DNA of 54,316 nt from Candidatus Omnitrophota bacterium (GTDB lineage: Bacteria; Omnitrophota; Gorgyraeia; Zapsychrales; Zapsychraceae). Shown here piece after piece: positions 16,615 through 23,661 of this stretch. Every line of letters starts with the position of its first letter. Position 1 is the stretch's first letter. The stretch lies in the NCBI GenBank assembly GCA_016214285.1, contig JACROV010000044.1:1-54316 (forward strand), read 5' to 3'. The translations under genes were made by a program, and so were the position numbers. A model generated the notes under the pieces. It was not told where the DNA came from. It ran no database searches and was given only the letters and a program-made list of their open reading frames with translations.

Positions 16615-16905
16615 TTACGAATTGGCACTGCTAATTTTTGTGATGGACTCCTTGTCGAACTCAATCTTCACGTTATCATCCACGCGCACGACCACGGTCT
16701 TGTCCTTGACCAGGACAACGGTCCCGTGGATGCCCCCGGCAGTGACCACTTCGTCGTTTTTTTTGACATTCTTGAGCATATCAGCCTGCTCTTTTTGTTT
16801 GTCCTTTTGCGGCTTGATGACCAAAAACCAGAAGACCAGAAAAATGAGGATATACGGAATGATCGGCAACGAAACGAGCGGATTAACGGCTCCTTCAGCG
16901 GGCAT
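16615..16905 (-). CDS. yajC: Preprotein translocase subunit YajC
   Basis: YajC is a small partner of SecDF in the inner membrane. The 96-residue product has one membrane helix (LPIIPYILIFLVFWFLVIKPQ at about 13-33), a basic segment and the conserved KNDEVVTAGGIHGTVV block. An AAAGGAAC site precedes the start. It sits between rpsP and secDF. Confidence 0.93.
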   Translation of the reverse strand: MPAEGAVNPLVSLPIIPYILIFLVFWFLVIKPQKDKQKEQADMLKNVKKNDEVVTAGGIHGTVVLVKDKTVVVRVDDNVKIEFDKESITKISSANS

Positions 16906-16936
16906 TGTTTGTTCCTTTCGACATTTGTATCTCGTC

Positions 16937-16992
16937 GTTCGTATTTCGTATCTCGCCGATAATTAACGAAATACGATATACGAGATACGAAC
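16937..16992. repeat. Inverted CGTATTTCGTATCTCG quasi-repeat
   Basis: GTTCGTATTTCGTATCTCG (16937-16955) is answered by an imperfect complement at 16967-16992 built from CGAAATACGA, ATACGA and GATACGAAC words. It fills the rpsP-yajC gap. The same word family appears at 46388-46506. Confidence 0.55.
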
Positions 16993-17000
16993 AGTTTATT

Positions 17001-17240
17001 TTATATTTTCGCGACGAGCGAGCGAACGGTATCGCTCATGCGGGCGCCGCGTTTGATCCATTGCTCGAGCTTCTCTTTGTTGATGGACACGGCCGCCGGT
17101 TTCTTGGACGGATCATAATGCCCGAGGATCTCCAGGTTCCTTCCCTGACGGGCAATGTTCCGCCCGATGGCGACCACCCTGTAATTGTAATGCTTGTTCG
17201 CGGACTTCCCTACTCTTTGCAACCTGATACGTACTTCCAT
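17001..17240 (-). CDS. rpsP: 30S ribosomal protein bS16
   Basis: A 79-residue bS16 with the family start VRIRLQRVGKSANKHYNYRVVA and the ILGHYDPSKKP and WIKRGARMSDTV blocks. The ATG at 17240 is preceded by CAGGAGACG. The common partners rimM, trmD and rplS are not adjacent; instead rpsP follows trpE and precedes yajC-secDF. Confidence 0.96.
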   Translation of the reverse strand: MEVRIRLQRVGKSANKHYNYRVVAIGRNIARQGRNLEILGHYDPSKKPAAVSINKEKLEQWIKRGARMSDTVRSLVAKI

Positions 17241-17274
17241 GTTTGTCGTCTCCTGTTTTTTACGATAATTAACC

Positions 17275-17397
17275 GATAACCATTCCGGTGATTCAACCTT
17301 TTTTGCCCAGATTCGCCATCGTTGTCACTACCAATCCTTCGTTCGCTAGAACGCTCCCTCCGGATTGGTATTGACCAGTAACCTTTTCTTCGGGACA
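17275..17397 (-). ncRNA. Structured intergenic element, copy 1 (trpE-rpsP)
   Basis: A 123-base element starts a few bases after the trpE stop and ends about 35 bases before rpsP. It is about 89 percent identical (hand count) to 21594-21715. On the minus strand it folds as a 14-bp stem, GTCAATACCAATCC with GGATTGGTAGTGAC (one A-G mismatch), capped by CGTTC-TAGC-GAACG. Between the two copies several stem changes are compatible with G-U pairing on this strand. A structured RNA or a MITE are both possible. Confidence 0.55.
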
Positions 17398-17400
17398 CTC

Positions 17401-18933
17401 TTAACACTGCGCCGCCAGTTCGATGGCCTTGAGCTGCGCTTTTGCTTTATTGACTGTTTCCTGGTATTCCCTGTTCGGCACCGAATCAGCCACGATGCCG
17501 GCCCCGGCCTGGACGTAAGCCTTCTTTCCCTTCACAATGATCGTCCTTATGGTGATACACGTATCCAGATTTCCCGAGAAACTGAAATACCCGATGCATC
17601 CCGCGTACGGGCCGCGGTCAACCCTTTCCAGTTCATCGATAATTTCCATCGCCCGGATCTTCGGGGCGCCGGAAACCGTCCCCGCCGGGAACGCGGCCTG
17701 CAACACGTCCAGCCCGTCCTTATCCTTGCGGAGCTTTCCCCGCACGTTGGAAACGATGTGCATGACGTGCGAATATTTCTCGATATTCATGAACTCCGTG
17801 ATCTGCACCGTGCCCTGCTCGCACACGCGGCCCAGATCATTGCGTCCCAGGTCGACGAGCATGATGTGCTCGACCTTCTCTTTGGGGTCGGCCAAAAGAT
17901 CCCTGGCAAGCGCCGCGTCCTGGGCCTCGTCCTTGCCCCGGGGACGCGTGCCGGCGATCGGCCGCGTTTCCACCACCCCATCCTCGCAACGGATCAGCAA
18001 TTCCGGCGAAGAGCCTGCGATGCAAACGTCGGCAAAATTCAGGTAATACATGTACGGCGACGGATTAAGCGAGCGCAACTTTCTATATATATTAAACGGT
18101 TCTGTCGTCAAGTCAACCGCAAATCTCTGGGAAAGCACCACCTGGATAATGTCCCCGGCCTGGATCCTCTCTTTCGCTTTTTCCACGATTTTTTCGAACT
18201 GGGGCGAGGTGAAATTCGACTTGACCTTCAAGGAAGCCGCCTTTTTGTCCCGGGCCGGTTTTACATTCACCACAAGCGGTTTGTTCAATTCGCGCACAAG
18301 CGTGTCGATGCGGGCAACGGACTTCTTATATTCCTGTAGTTTTTTCCGCGCTGAGCTTTTGGGGTCGACATAAGCGCAGCTGATCACCTTCATCTTATGA
18401 TTGATGTGATCGAAGATGACCAGGTCTTTGGCCAAAACAAGATAAGTGTCGGGCAGTTTCAGATCATCCTTGGTCGTATGAGGAAGTTTCTCGAAAAAGC
18501 GGACGATGTCGTAACCCAAATATCCCACCAGCCCGCCGCAAAAACGGGGCAGGCCCGCCGATAGGCTCCCTTCGGGAGGAGGCAAGGCAACGAATTTGTA
18601 TTGCCGAAGAATATCGCGGATGAACGACAGCGGCGTGTCTTTGACCTTCGCCGTCTGAACGGACGGCTTCTTGCCCGGCGCATAGCGGATAACCTTCACG
18701 GCGCCGTCCTTCGTCTGGATAACGACCTCCGGATCCCTGGCCAGGAATGAAAACCGGGCGACCTTCTCTTCCCCTTCGACGGATTCCAGCAGGAACGAAT
18801 ATTTGCTCTTACCCGCGATCTTGAAATACGCGGAGACCGGCGTTTCCAGGTCCCCCGATATTTCCCTGTACACGGGGATCAGGTTGCCCCGCTTCGTCAG
18901 ATTCAAGAATTCTTTTTCAGATGGAAAATACAT
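17401..18933 (-). CDS. trpE: Anthranilate synthase component I
   Basis: TrpE makes anthranilate from chorismate in tryptophan synthesis. The 510-residue protein has the N-terminal allosteric-domain pattern (LETPVSAYFKIA...SFLLESVEGEE) and LPRFCGGLVGYLGYDIVRFFE. The chorismate-binding core follows with NPSPYMYYLNF, GSSPELLIRCEDG, PIAGTRPRG and GAPKIRAMEIIDELE. The amidotransferase partner trpG is not adjacent. PabB is the main alternative, but the N-terminal pattern favours TrpE. The segment EGSLSAGLP, before FCGG, overlaps a GC-rich palindromic repeat. It is preceded by a 76-base gap with no clear ribosome binding site. Confidence 0.9.
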   Translation of the reverse strand: MYFPSEKEFLNLTKRGNLIPVYREISGDLETPVSAYFKIAGKSKYSFLLESVEGEEKVARFSFLARDPEVVIQTKDGAVKVIRYAPGKKPSVQTAKVKDTPLSFIRDILRQYKFVALPPPEGSLSAGLPRFCGGLVGYLGYDIVRFFEKLPHTTKDDLKLPDTYLVLAKDLVIFDHINHKMKVISCAYVDPKSSARKKLQEYKKSVARIDTLVRELNKPLVVNVKPARDKKAASLKVKSNFTSPQFEKIVEKAKERIQAGDIIQVVLSQRFAVDLTTEPFNIYRKLRSLNPSPYMYYLNFADVCIAGSSPELLIRCEDGVVETRPIAGTRPRGKDEAQDAALARDLLADPKEKVEHIMLVDLGRNDLGRVCEQGTVQITEFMNIEKYSHVMHIVSNVRGKLRKDKDGLDVLQAAFPAGTVSGAPKIRAMEIIDELERVDRGPYAGCIGYFSFSGNLDTCITIRTIIVKGKKAYVQAGAGIVADSVPNREYQETVNKAKAQLKAIELAAQC

Positions 18934-18949
18934 ATGGTAAAAAATGTTA

Positions 18950-19008
18950 ATGGTTAACAGTGAATAGTAATTAATGTTTTACTATTTACCATTTACCATT
19001 TACCATTA
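18950..19008. repeat. TTTACCAT tandem quasi-repeat before trpE
   Basis: The short hisI-trpE gap holds three consecutive TTTACCA(T/C) words and their loose inverted partners (TGGTTAACAGTGAATAGTAA). This is low-complexity AT-rich sequence with no gene. Confidence 0.45.
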
Positions 19009-19009
19009 A

Positions 19010-19369
19010 CTACTTTATCTTTCTATAAAAACAGCTCTTGCGGAATGTATGGCACGCCGCGCCGACCTGGCGCACCTTGATCAAAAGCGTATCGCAATCG
19101 CAATCGTAATAAACGGACTTTACATACTGGAAATGTCCCGAAGTCATGCCCTTGACCCAATATTCCTTGCGTGAGCGCGACCAGAAGCAGGTCTTGCCGA
19201 TCTTCAGGGTCTGACGCAGCGAATCGATATTCATGTACGCCATCATCAGCACTTCATTGGATTTATAATCCTGCACAACGGCCGGGATCAGGCCGTCGGC
19301 GCTGAATTTCAATTTGTTCAAATTCCGCGCCGTGATCTGTATCGTTTCGCTGGATTTTTCCTTACTCAC
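19010..19369 (-). CDS. hisI: Phosphoribosyl-AMP cyclohydrolase HisI
   Basis: HisI opens the adenine ring of PR-AMP in histidine synthesis. The 119-residue protein has [31 protein letters not shown], then the metal-binding cluster [11 protein letters not shown] and [13 protein letters not shown] with the conserved cysteines. There is no C-terminal HisE (PR-ATP pyrophosphatase) domain. The start is GTG at 19369, overlapping the hisF stop as GTGA. Confidence 0.94.
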   Translation of the reverse strand: MSKEKSSETIQITARNLNKLKFSADGLIPAVVQDYKSNEVLMMAYMNIDSLRQTLKIGKTCFWSRSRKEYWVKGMTSGHFQYVKSVYYDCDCDTLLIKVRQVGAACHTFRKSCFYRKIK

Positions 19370-20148
19370 AACCGGACCTCGACTTTCTTTTCTTTAAGAT
19401 AACTTTTCACTTCACCGACGGAAAATTCCCGGTAATGGAATACCGAAGCGGCCAGGGCCGCGTCCGCGCCGGTTTTTTGAAACACGGCATAAAAATCTGC
19501 CAATTTTCCCGCCCCTCCGGAGGCAATAACCGGTATTCTCACCGCTTTACAGACCGCGGATGTCAGGGGAATATCATACCCGTCTTTGGTCCCGTCCGCG
19601 TCCATGCTGGTCAACAGGATCTCCCCGGCGCCCAATCTTTCGGCCTGCTTGACCCAGGTAATCGCGTCTTTGCCGGTTGCCGTGCGGCCGCCGTGGGTAT
19701 ACACTTCCCATTTGCTCCCCCCCCTCGGGGAGCCTGCCCGGCCGTTCGTCTTTTTGGCGTCGACCGCGGCCACGATGCACTGGCTGCCGAACTGATCGGC
19801 CGCGCGCCGGATCAGGTCAGGGTCCTCGACCGCGGCGGTATTGATCGAAACCTTGTCCGCGCCGGCGTTCAAAAGCGCGCGAATATCTTCCACGGAATTA
19901 ATCCCGCCGCCGACCGTCAGCGGCATGAACACCTGCTCCGCGGTCTCGCGCACCACGTCGAGCATGATCGAGCGCTTTTCATGGCTGGCCGTGATATCCA
20001 GGAAAACGATCTCATCGGCGCCCTGCTCGTCATAGATCCTGGCAATGGCGACCGGATCGCCGGCGTCGCGCAAATTGATGAAATTGGTCCCCTTGACCAC
20101 CCGTCCGGCCTTGACGTCGAGACAGGGAATTATTCTTTTCGTAAGCAT
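19366..20148 (-). CDS. hisF: Imidazole glycerol phosphate synthase subunit HisF
   Basis: HisF is the cyclase subunit that joins HisH-derived ammonia to PRFAR. The 260-residue TIM barrel starts [20 protein letters not shown], with catalytic Asp in [44 protein letters not shown] and ASGGAGKL. Compared with other HisF proteins there are about nine extra residues (RAGSPRGGS) between DAKKTNG and KWEVYTHGG. They are encoded by a GC-rich dispersed repeat at 19715-19744. The start at 20148 overlaps hisA by 19 bases; longer in-frame sequence upstream is the antisense-free shadow of hisA. Confidence 0.95.
   Translation of the reverse strand: MLTKRIIPCLDVKAGRVVKGTNFINLRDAGDPVAIARIYDEQGADEIVFLDITASHEKRSIMLDVVRETAEQVFMPLTVGGGINSVEDIRALLNAGADKVSINTAAVEDPDLIRRAADQFGSQCIVAAVDAKKTNGRAGSPRGGSKWEVYTHGGRTATGKDAITWVKQAERLGAGEILLTSMDADGTKDGYDIPLTSAVCKAVRIPVIASGGAGKLADFYAVFQKTGADAALAASVFHYREFSVGEVKSYLKEKKVEVRL
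19715..19744. repeat. In-frame GGGGAGCCTGCCCGGC repeat inside hisF
   Basis: About 27 extra bases (CTCGGGGAGCCTGCCCGGCC core) lie in a loop of the HisF barrel and encode RAGSPRGGS. The same words occur at 10136-10160 (dam). The insert length is a multiple of three. Confidence 0.6.
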
Positions 20149-20861
20149 ACGCGGATCGCCTCTTCCAGATTCACCCTGCCCTCGTAGATCGCCTTTCCGA
20201 CGATCACGCCCAGAAGCCCTTCGGGTTCCAAATCCATCAATTTTCTCAAATCTTCTATACTCGCCACACCGCCCGAAGCGATGATGGGGATATTCGTCAT
20301 GCTCAACAACCCCCGTAATCCCAGAACGTCGGGACCGGTCAACATGCCGTCGCGCGCGATGTCCGTATAGATCAAACACGCGATGTTCAAGCCCTCCAAA
20401 CCCTTCACAAAATCCACGGCCCTGACATTTGAACTTTCCGTCCACCCGTGCCGGGCCACGAACCCCTGGCTGCAATCCAGGCTGATGGCGATCTTTTTCT
20501 TCCAGAGCCCCAGCACCCCGAGAAGGAACTCGCGGTCACTGATAACCCTCGTGCCCAGGATAACGCGCTTGACACCGCCGTCGATGAGCCGCTGGACATC
20601 TTCGCGGCTGCGGATCCCGCCCCCGGCCTGAATGGGGACAGAAACCTTTTTCGCGATCTCAATGATGGCGTCGCGATTTTGCATCGTTCCGGTCCTGGCG
20701 CCGTCTAAATCGACGACATGCAGCCATTGGGCGCCCTGTTGCTGCCATTTCTGCGCCACCACCAGCGGATCGCCGGAATACTCGGTGACTTCGTCAAATT
20801 TTCCCTGGAACAAACGGACGACCTTGCCGTCTTTGATATCAATCGCGGGAAAGATGATCAT
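20130..20861 (-). CDS. hisA: ProFAR isomerase HisA
   Basis: HisA isomerises ProFAR to PRFAR. The 243-residue TIM-barrel protein begins [22 protein letters not shown] and has the phosphate-binding loops [12 protein letters not shown] and [11 protein letters not shown], plus the [14 protein letters not shown] block. It overlaps hisF by 19 bases. An 80-base gap to hisH holds a bulged stem (GCCACG...CGTGGC, 20901-20942). Confidence 0.95.
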   Translation of the reverse strand: MIIFPAIDIKDGKVVRLFQGKFDEVTEYSGDPLVVAQKWQQQGAQWLHVVDLDGARTGTMQNRDAIIEIAKKVSVPIQAGGGIRSREDVQRLIDGGVKRVILGTRVISDREFLLGVLGLWKKKIAISLDCSQGFVARHGWTESSNVRAVDFVKGLEGLNIACLIYTDIARDGMLTGPDVLGLRGLLSMTNIPIIASGGVASIEDLRKLMDLEPEGLLGVIVGKAIYEGRVNLEEAIRVCLRKE

Positions 20862-20943
20862 TGAGCCCTCGTAAAACTTTCTGCGAAAATCCGACGAAGC
20901 GCCACGGATTTTTGTTTTATATCATTAAAAAAAAATCGTGGCA

Positions 20944-21567
20944 TCATGCGGAGGTGGATAATGCGTTAAAATTCCCAAGGATTTTAAGACCGACCGCCTG
21001 GCTTTTCTCCGGGTGGAACTGAACGCCGTAGATATTATCGACAGCGACGGCCGATACAAATTCGCCGCCATAATCCGTCGTTGCCGCGGCTGACCTGGCA
21101 TCCTTCGGCTTGACAAAATAGGAGTGACAAAAATAGACGTAGCTCAACGGCGCGATCCCTTTGAATAAACCATTCTCCGACGGAGCCTTTTTAAATTTAA
21201 GTTGATTCCATCCCATGTGAGGGACTTTCTGCTTCGTCGAAGAAAACCGTTCCACCTTGCCTTTGAGAATTCCCAGACCGTTCACATCCCCGCCTTCATT
21301 GCTCTTTTCAAAAAGCAGCTGCAACCCCAAACAGATCCCCAAAAACGGCTTTCCGGCGCTGATGGCCTGTTTCACGGCGGGGATCAATCCCAGCGCCTCG
21401 AGCTTTTCCATGGCCGGGCGCATCGCCCCTACGCCGGGCAAGATGATCCTGGAAGCCTTCGCGATATCCTCCGGCCTCTGGGTGATCTTTGCCCGGGCGC
21501 CGGCGCGTTCCATCGCTTTCTGGACACTGCGCAAATTCCCCATTCCGTAATCAATGATCGCGATCAT
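20944..21567 (-). CDS. hisH: Imidazole glycerol phosphate synthase subunit HisH
   Basis: HisH is the glutaminase subunit that feeds ammonia to HisF. The 207-residue class I amidotransferase has IDYGMGNLRSV, LPGVGAM, the nucleophile Cys in GICLGLQLLFE, and the His/Glu pair in GVQFHPEKSQ. The start at 21567 is preceded by GAGAG. The hairpin element copy 2 fills the space to hisB. Confidence 0.95.
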   Translation of the reverse strand: MIAIIDYGMGNLRSVQKAMERAGARAKITQRPEDIAKASRIILPGVGAMRPAMEKLEALGLIPAVKQAISAGKPFLGICLGLQLLFEKSNEGGDVNGLGILKGKVERFSSTKQKVPHMGWNQLKFKKAPSENGLFKGIAPLSYVYFCHSYFVKPKDARSAAATTDYGGEFVSAVAVDNIYGVQFHPEKSQAVGLKILGNFNALSTSA

Positions 21568-21593
21568 GTTCTCTCGTTTATATTCAGATAATT

Positions 21594-21715
21594 GATAACC
21601 ATTCCGGTGATTAACCCTTTCAGACCAGATTCGCCATCGTTGTCAATACCAATCCTTCGTTCGCTAAAACGCTCACTCCAGATTGGCATTGACCGGCAAC
21701 CTTTGGTTCGGGACA
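21594..21715 (-). ncRNA. Structured intergenic element, copy 2 (hisB-hisH)
   Basis: The second copy of the element at 17275-17397, in the same orientation, starting just after the hisB stop. The stem is GTCAATGCCAATCT with GGATTGGTATTGAC, capped by CGTTT-TAGC-GAACG. Relative to copy 1, three stem positions become G-U or U-G pairs. These would be mismatches if the other strand were transcribed. This favours folding in the mRNA of the flanking genes. No open frame is shared by the two copies. Confidence 0.55.
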
Positions 21716-21719
21716 ATTT

Positions 21720-22340
21720 CTAATCAATAATCCCTTTAGTGGAAGGCACCGCTCCTTTACGCCGGGGATCGACCTGTGTCGCCTGATCGAGCGCCAAGCC
21801 GAAGGATTTAAAAACTGTCTCCGTAATTGTATGTAAATCAGCAGTGGTTGAAGAATTATTGATCGTAATAATCATATTTGCACCTAACTGCTTCGCGAAA
21901 GAATCCATAAAATGCTCTAAATTTAAAAGATTATAACCTTCTTCTCCCACATGTGCTCCGGGACGGGTACCTTCAAAATTAAATTTACAATGCCCCCTTC
22001 CACTAATATCAACGACAGAATGTCCTAAAGTATCTTCCATCGGTGCAAAAGCAGATCCAAATCGACGAATTCCCTGCATCTCTCCAAGGGCTTTTTTGAA
22101 AATTTTGCCAAGAACAATTCCCACGTCCTCATTTGTGTGGTGAATATCGATCTCTAGATCTGCCTTAACCACTTCAAGATTTAAATCAAAACAACCATGA
22201 AAGGCAAACAGCTCAAGCATATGATCCAATAAACCAATATGCGTCTTGATTTTTGCCTTCCCTTGGCCGTCGATATTCAATTCCGCCTTGATCTCAGTTT
22301 CCTTGCTCTTTCGTTCCAGTTGTGCTTTTCGTTGTTCCAT
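21720..22340 (-). CDS. hisB: Imidazoleglycerol-phosphate dehydratase HisB
   Basis: HisB dehydrates imidazole glycerol phosphate. The 206-residue monofunctional enzyme has the metal-binding motifs FFLDH-type LLDHMLELFAFHG, DIHHTNEDVG, DISGRGHCKFNF and the C-terminal NSSTTADLHTITETVFKSFGLAL. An AAGGACACG site precedes ATG 22340. The gene is visibly richer in A+T than hisD and hisH beside it (for example 37 percent GC in 21841-21900 against 65 percent in 22801-22860, hand counted), suggesting a different history. Confidence 0.94.
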   Translation of the reverse strand: MEQRKAQLERKSKETEIKAELNIDGQGKAKIKTHIGLLDHMLELFAFHGCFDLNLEVVKADLEIDIHHTNEDVGIVLGKIFKKALGEMQGIRRFGSAFAPMEDTLGHSVVDISGRGHCKFNFEGTRPGAHVGEEGYNLLNLEHFMDSFAKQLGANMIITINNSSTTADLHTITETVFKSFGLALDQATQVDPRRKGAVPSTKGIID

Positions 22341-22362
22341 GTCGTGTCCTTGTTTAGATTAA

Positions 22363-23589
22363 TTATCCGAGAAAACGGATGTTGACCGATTCATAGTGTT
22401 TGGGCAAACCTTCCAGCTTGGCGACCCGTTCGATGGGGCCGCGTATTTCTTCCAACGCTTTTTTAGAATACGAAATGACATGATTTTTCTTCATAAAATC
22501 CGACAAGCACAAACCGGAGAAAAACCGCGCGGTGCCCATCGTCGGCAAGGCGTGACTTGGGCCGGCGGCATAATCGCCCAGCGCCGTCGGGCTGTAGGGC
22601 CCCAGAAAGATTGCCGCCGCGTTCTTGATCTTTTTGGCGACGGCGGCCGGAGAGTTCGTCAATATCTGCAAATGCTCCGGCGCGATTTTGTTGACGACAT
22701 ATGCCGCTTCATCCATGTTCTTGACGTGGATCGCGTAACCTTTGGAAACGCGTTTACGCACCTGCCGGATGAGCTGCCGGGAATTCGTCACCAGGACGGC
22801 CAGTCCGCCAACGTGCTCGAGCTGCGCCTCCATATCCGCCACCACATAGTCCGGGTTGCTGTGCCGGTTGGCGATGATGACCAGCTCCGTCGGGCCGGCC
22901 AGCATGTCGATATCGACATAGCCGAACAACTGCCGCTTGGCTTCAGTGACGAACATGTTGCCGGGGCCGATGATCTTGTCAACGCGGGGGATCGTTTTGG
23001 TGCCAAAGGCCATCGCCGCGATCGCCTGGGCACCGCCCATCTTATAGATCTCATTGACCTTCAGCAAATTGGCCACGGCCAGGATATACGGATTGATATT
23101 GCCGTTTTTATCGGGAGGTGTCGCGATGACGATCCGCTTGACGCCGGCGACGCGTGCCGGGACCGCGGTCATATAAACGGTCGAGATCAAGGGCGCCGTT
23201 CCTGCCGGGACATATATGCCCACCGTTTCCAAAGGCAGGATATTTTCTTTCAAAAGAATACCGTCATCGTTACGCACGCGGCAAGCCCTGGGGACCTGTT
23301 TTTTATAAAATGCCGTGACATTGTTCAGGATGATCCTCAGGTCATTGATGAAATCACTGGTGATATTCTGAAACGCCCCGCTGATCTCGTTCTCGGCGAC
23401 CCGCAATTCTTTCGCGGTTAATTTGACCTTATCAAATTTACGGGTATATTTAAGAAGGGCGTCATCCCCATAAAGCCGGACGTCCTCGATGATCCCGCGG
23501 ACCTTTTCCTCAACATGTTTTTTGCGGAACCCCAGGTGCCGGTTATACAGCGCCTGGATGCCCACGCCGGTCTGTGTCAATATTTTCAT
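22363..23589 (-). CDS. hisD: Histidinol dehydrogenase HisD
   Basis: HisD oxidises histidinol to histidine in two NAD-dependent steps. The 408-residue protein shows IYVPAGTAPLISTVYMTAVPA, YKMGGAQAIAAMAFGT, KIIGPGNMFVTEAKRQLFG, DMLAGPTELVIIA, PEHLQI, and the catalytic SHALPTMGTARF. I chose ATG 23589 (MKILTQTG); the longer frame has no family match. It is the first his gene of this run. hisG and hisC are absent. Confidence 0.95.
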   Translation of the reverse strand: MKILTQTGVGIQALYNRHLGFRKKHVEEKVRGIIEDVRLYGDDALLKYTRKFDKVKLTAKELRVAENEISGAFQNITSDFINDLRIILNNVTAFYKKQVPRACRVRNDDGILLKENILPLETVGIYVPAGTAPLISTVYMTAVPARVAGVKRIVIATPPDKNGNINPYILAVANLLKVNEIYKMGGAQAIAAMAFGTKTIPRVDKIIGPGNMFVTEAKRQLFGYVDIDMLAGPTELVIIANRHSNPDYVVADMEAQLEHVGGLAVLVTNSRQLIRQVRKRVSKGYAIHVKNMDEAAYVVNKIAPEHLQILTNSPAAVAKKIKNAAAIFLGPYSPTALGDYAAGPSHALPTMGTARFFSGLCLSDFMKKNHVISYSKKALEEIRGPIERVAKLEGLPKHYESVNIRFLG

Positions 23590-23625
23590 TTCCCGATTTT
23601 CTCCTTGTTGAGCTTTCCTTTTTCC

Positions 23626-23661
23626 AACTTCAAATCTCACATTTTATGGAGATTTGAAGTT
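23626..23661 (-). repeat. Hairpin at the alaS stop
   Basis: AACTTCAAATCTC (23626-23638) and its complement (23649-23661) form a perfect 13-bp stem with a 10-base loop. The alaS stop codon lies in the loop-proximal part. On the minus strand it is followed by GGAAAAAGG, not a T-run. It may partly insulate the recA-recX-alaS transcript from hisD. Confidence 0.55.

Noticed and set aside
17210-17407. A 65-codon frame across the trpE-rpsP gap
   Set aside because: It is the translation of structured element copy 1; the homologous copy at 21594 has a length difference that breaks the frame.
18934-19009. Trp leader peptide or attenuator before trpE
   Set aside because: The 76-base gap has no Trp codons in a short frame and no terminator hairpin, only low-complexity words.
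20149-20475. A 109-codon N-terminal extension of hisF
   Set aside because: It is an out-of-frame reading of hisA, rich in Arg/Gly, with no family match; HisF starts at [12 protein letters not shown].
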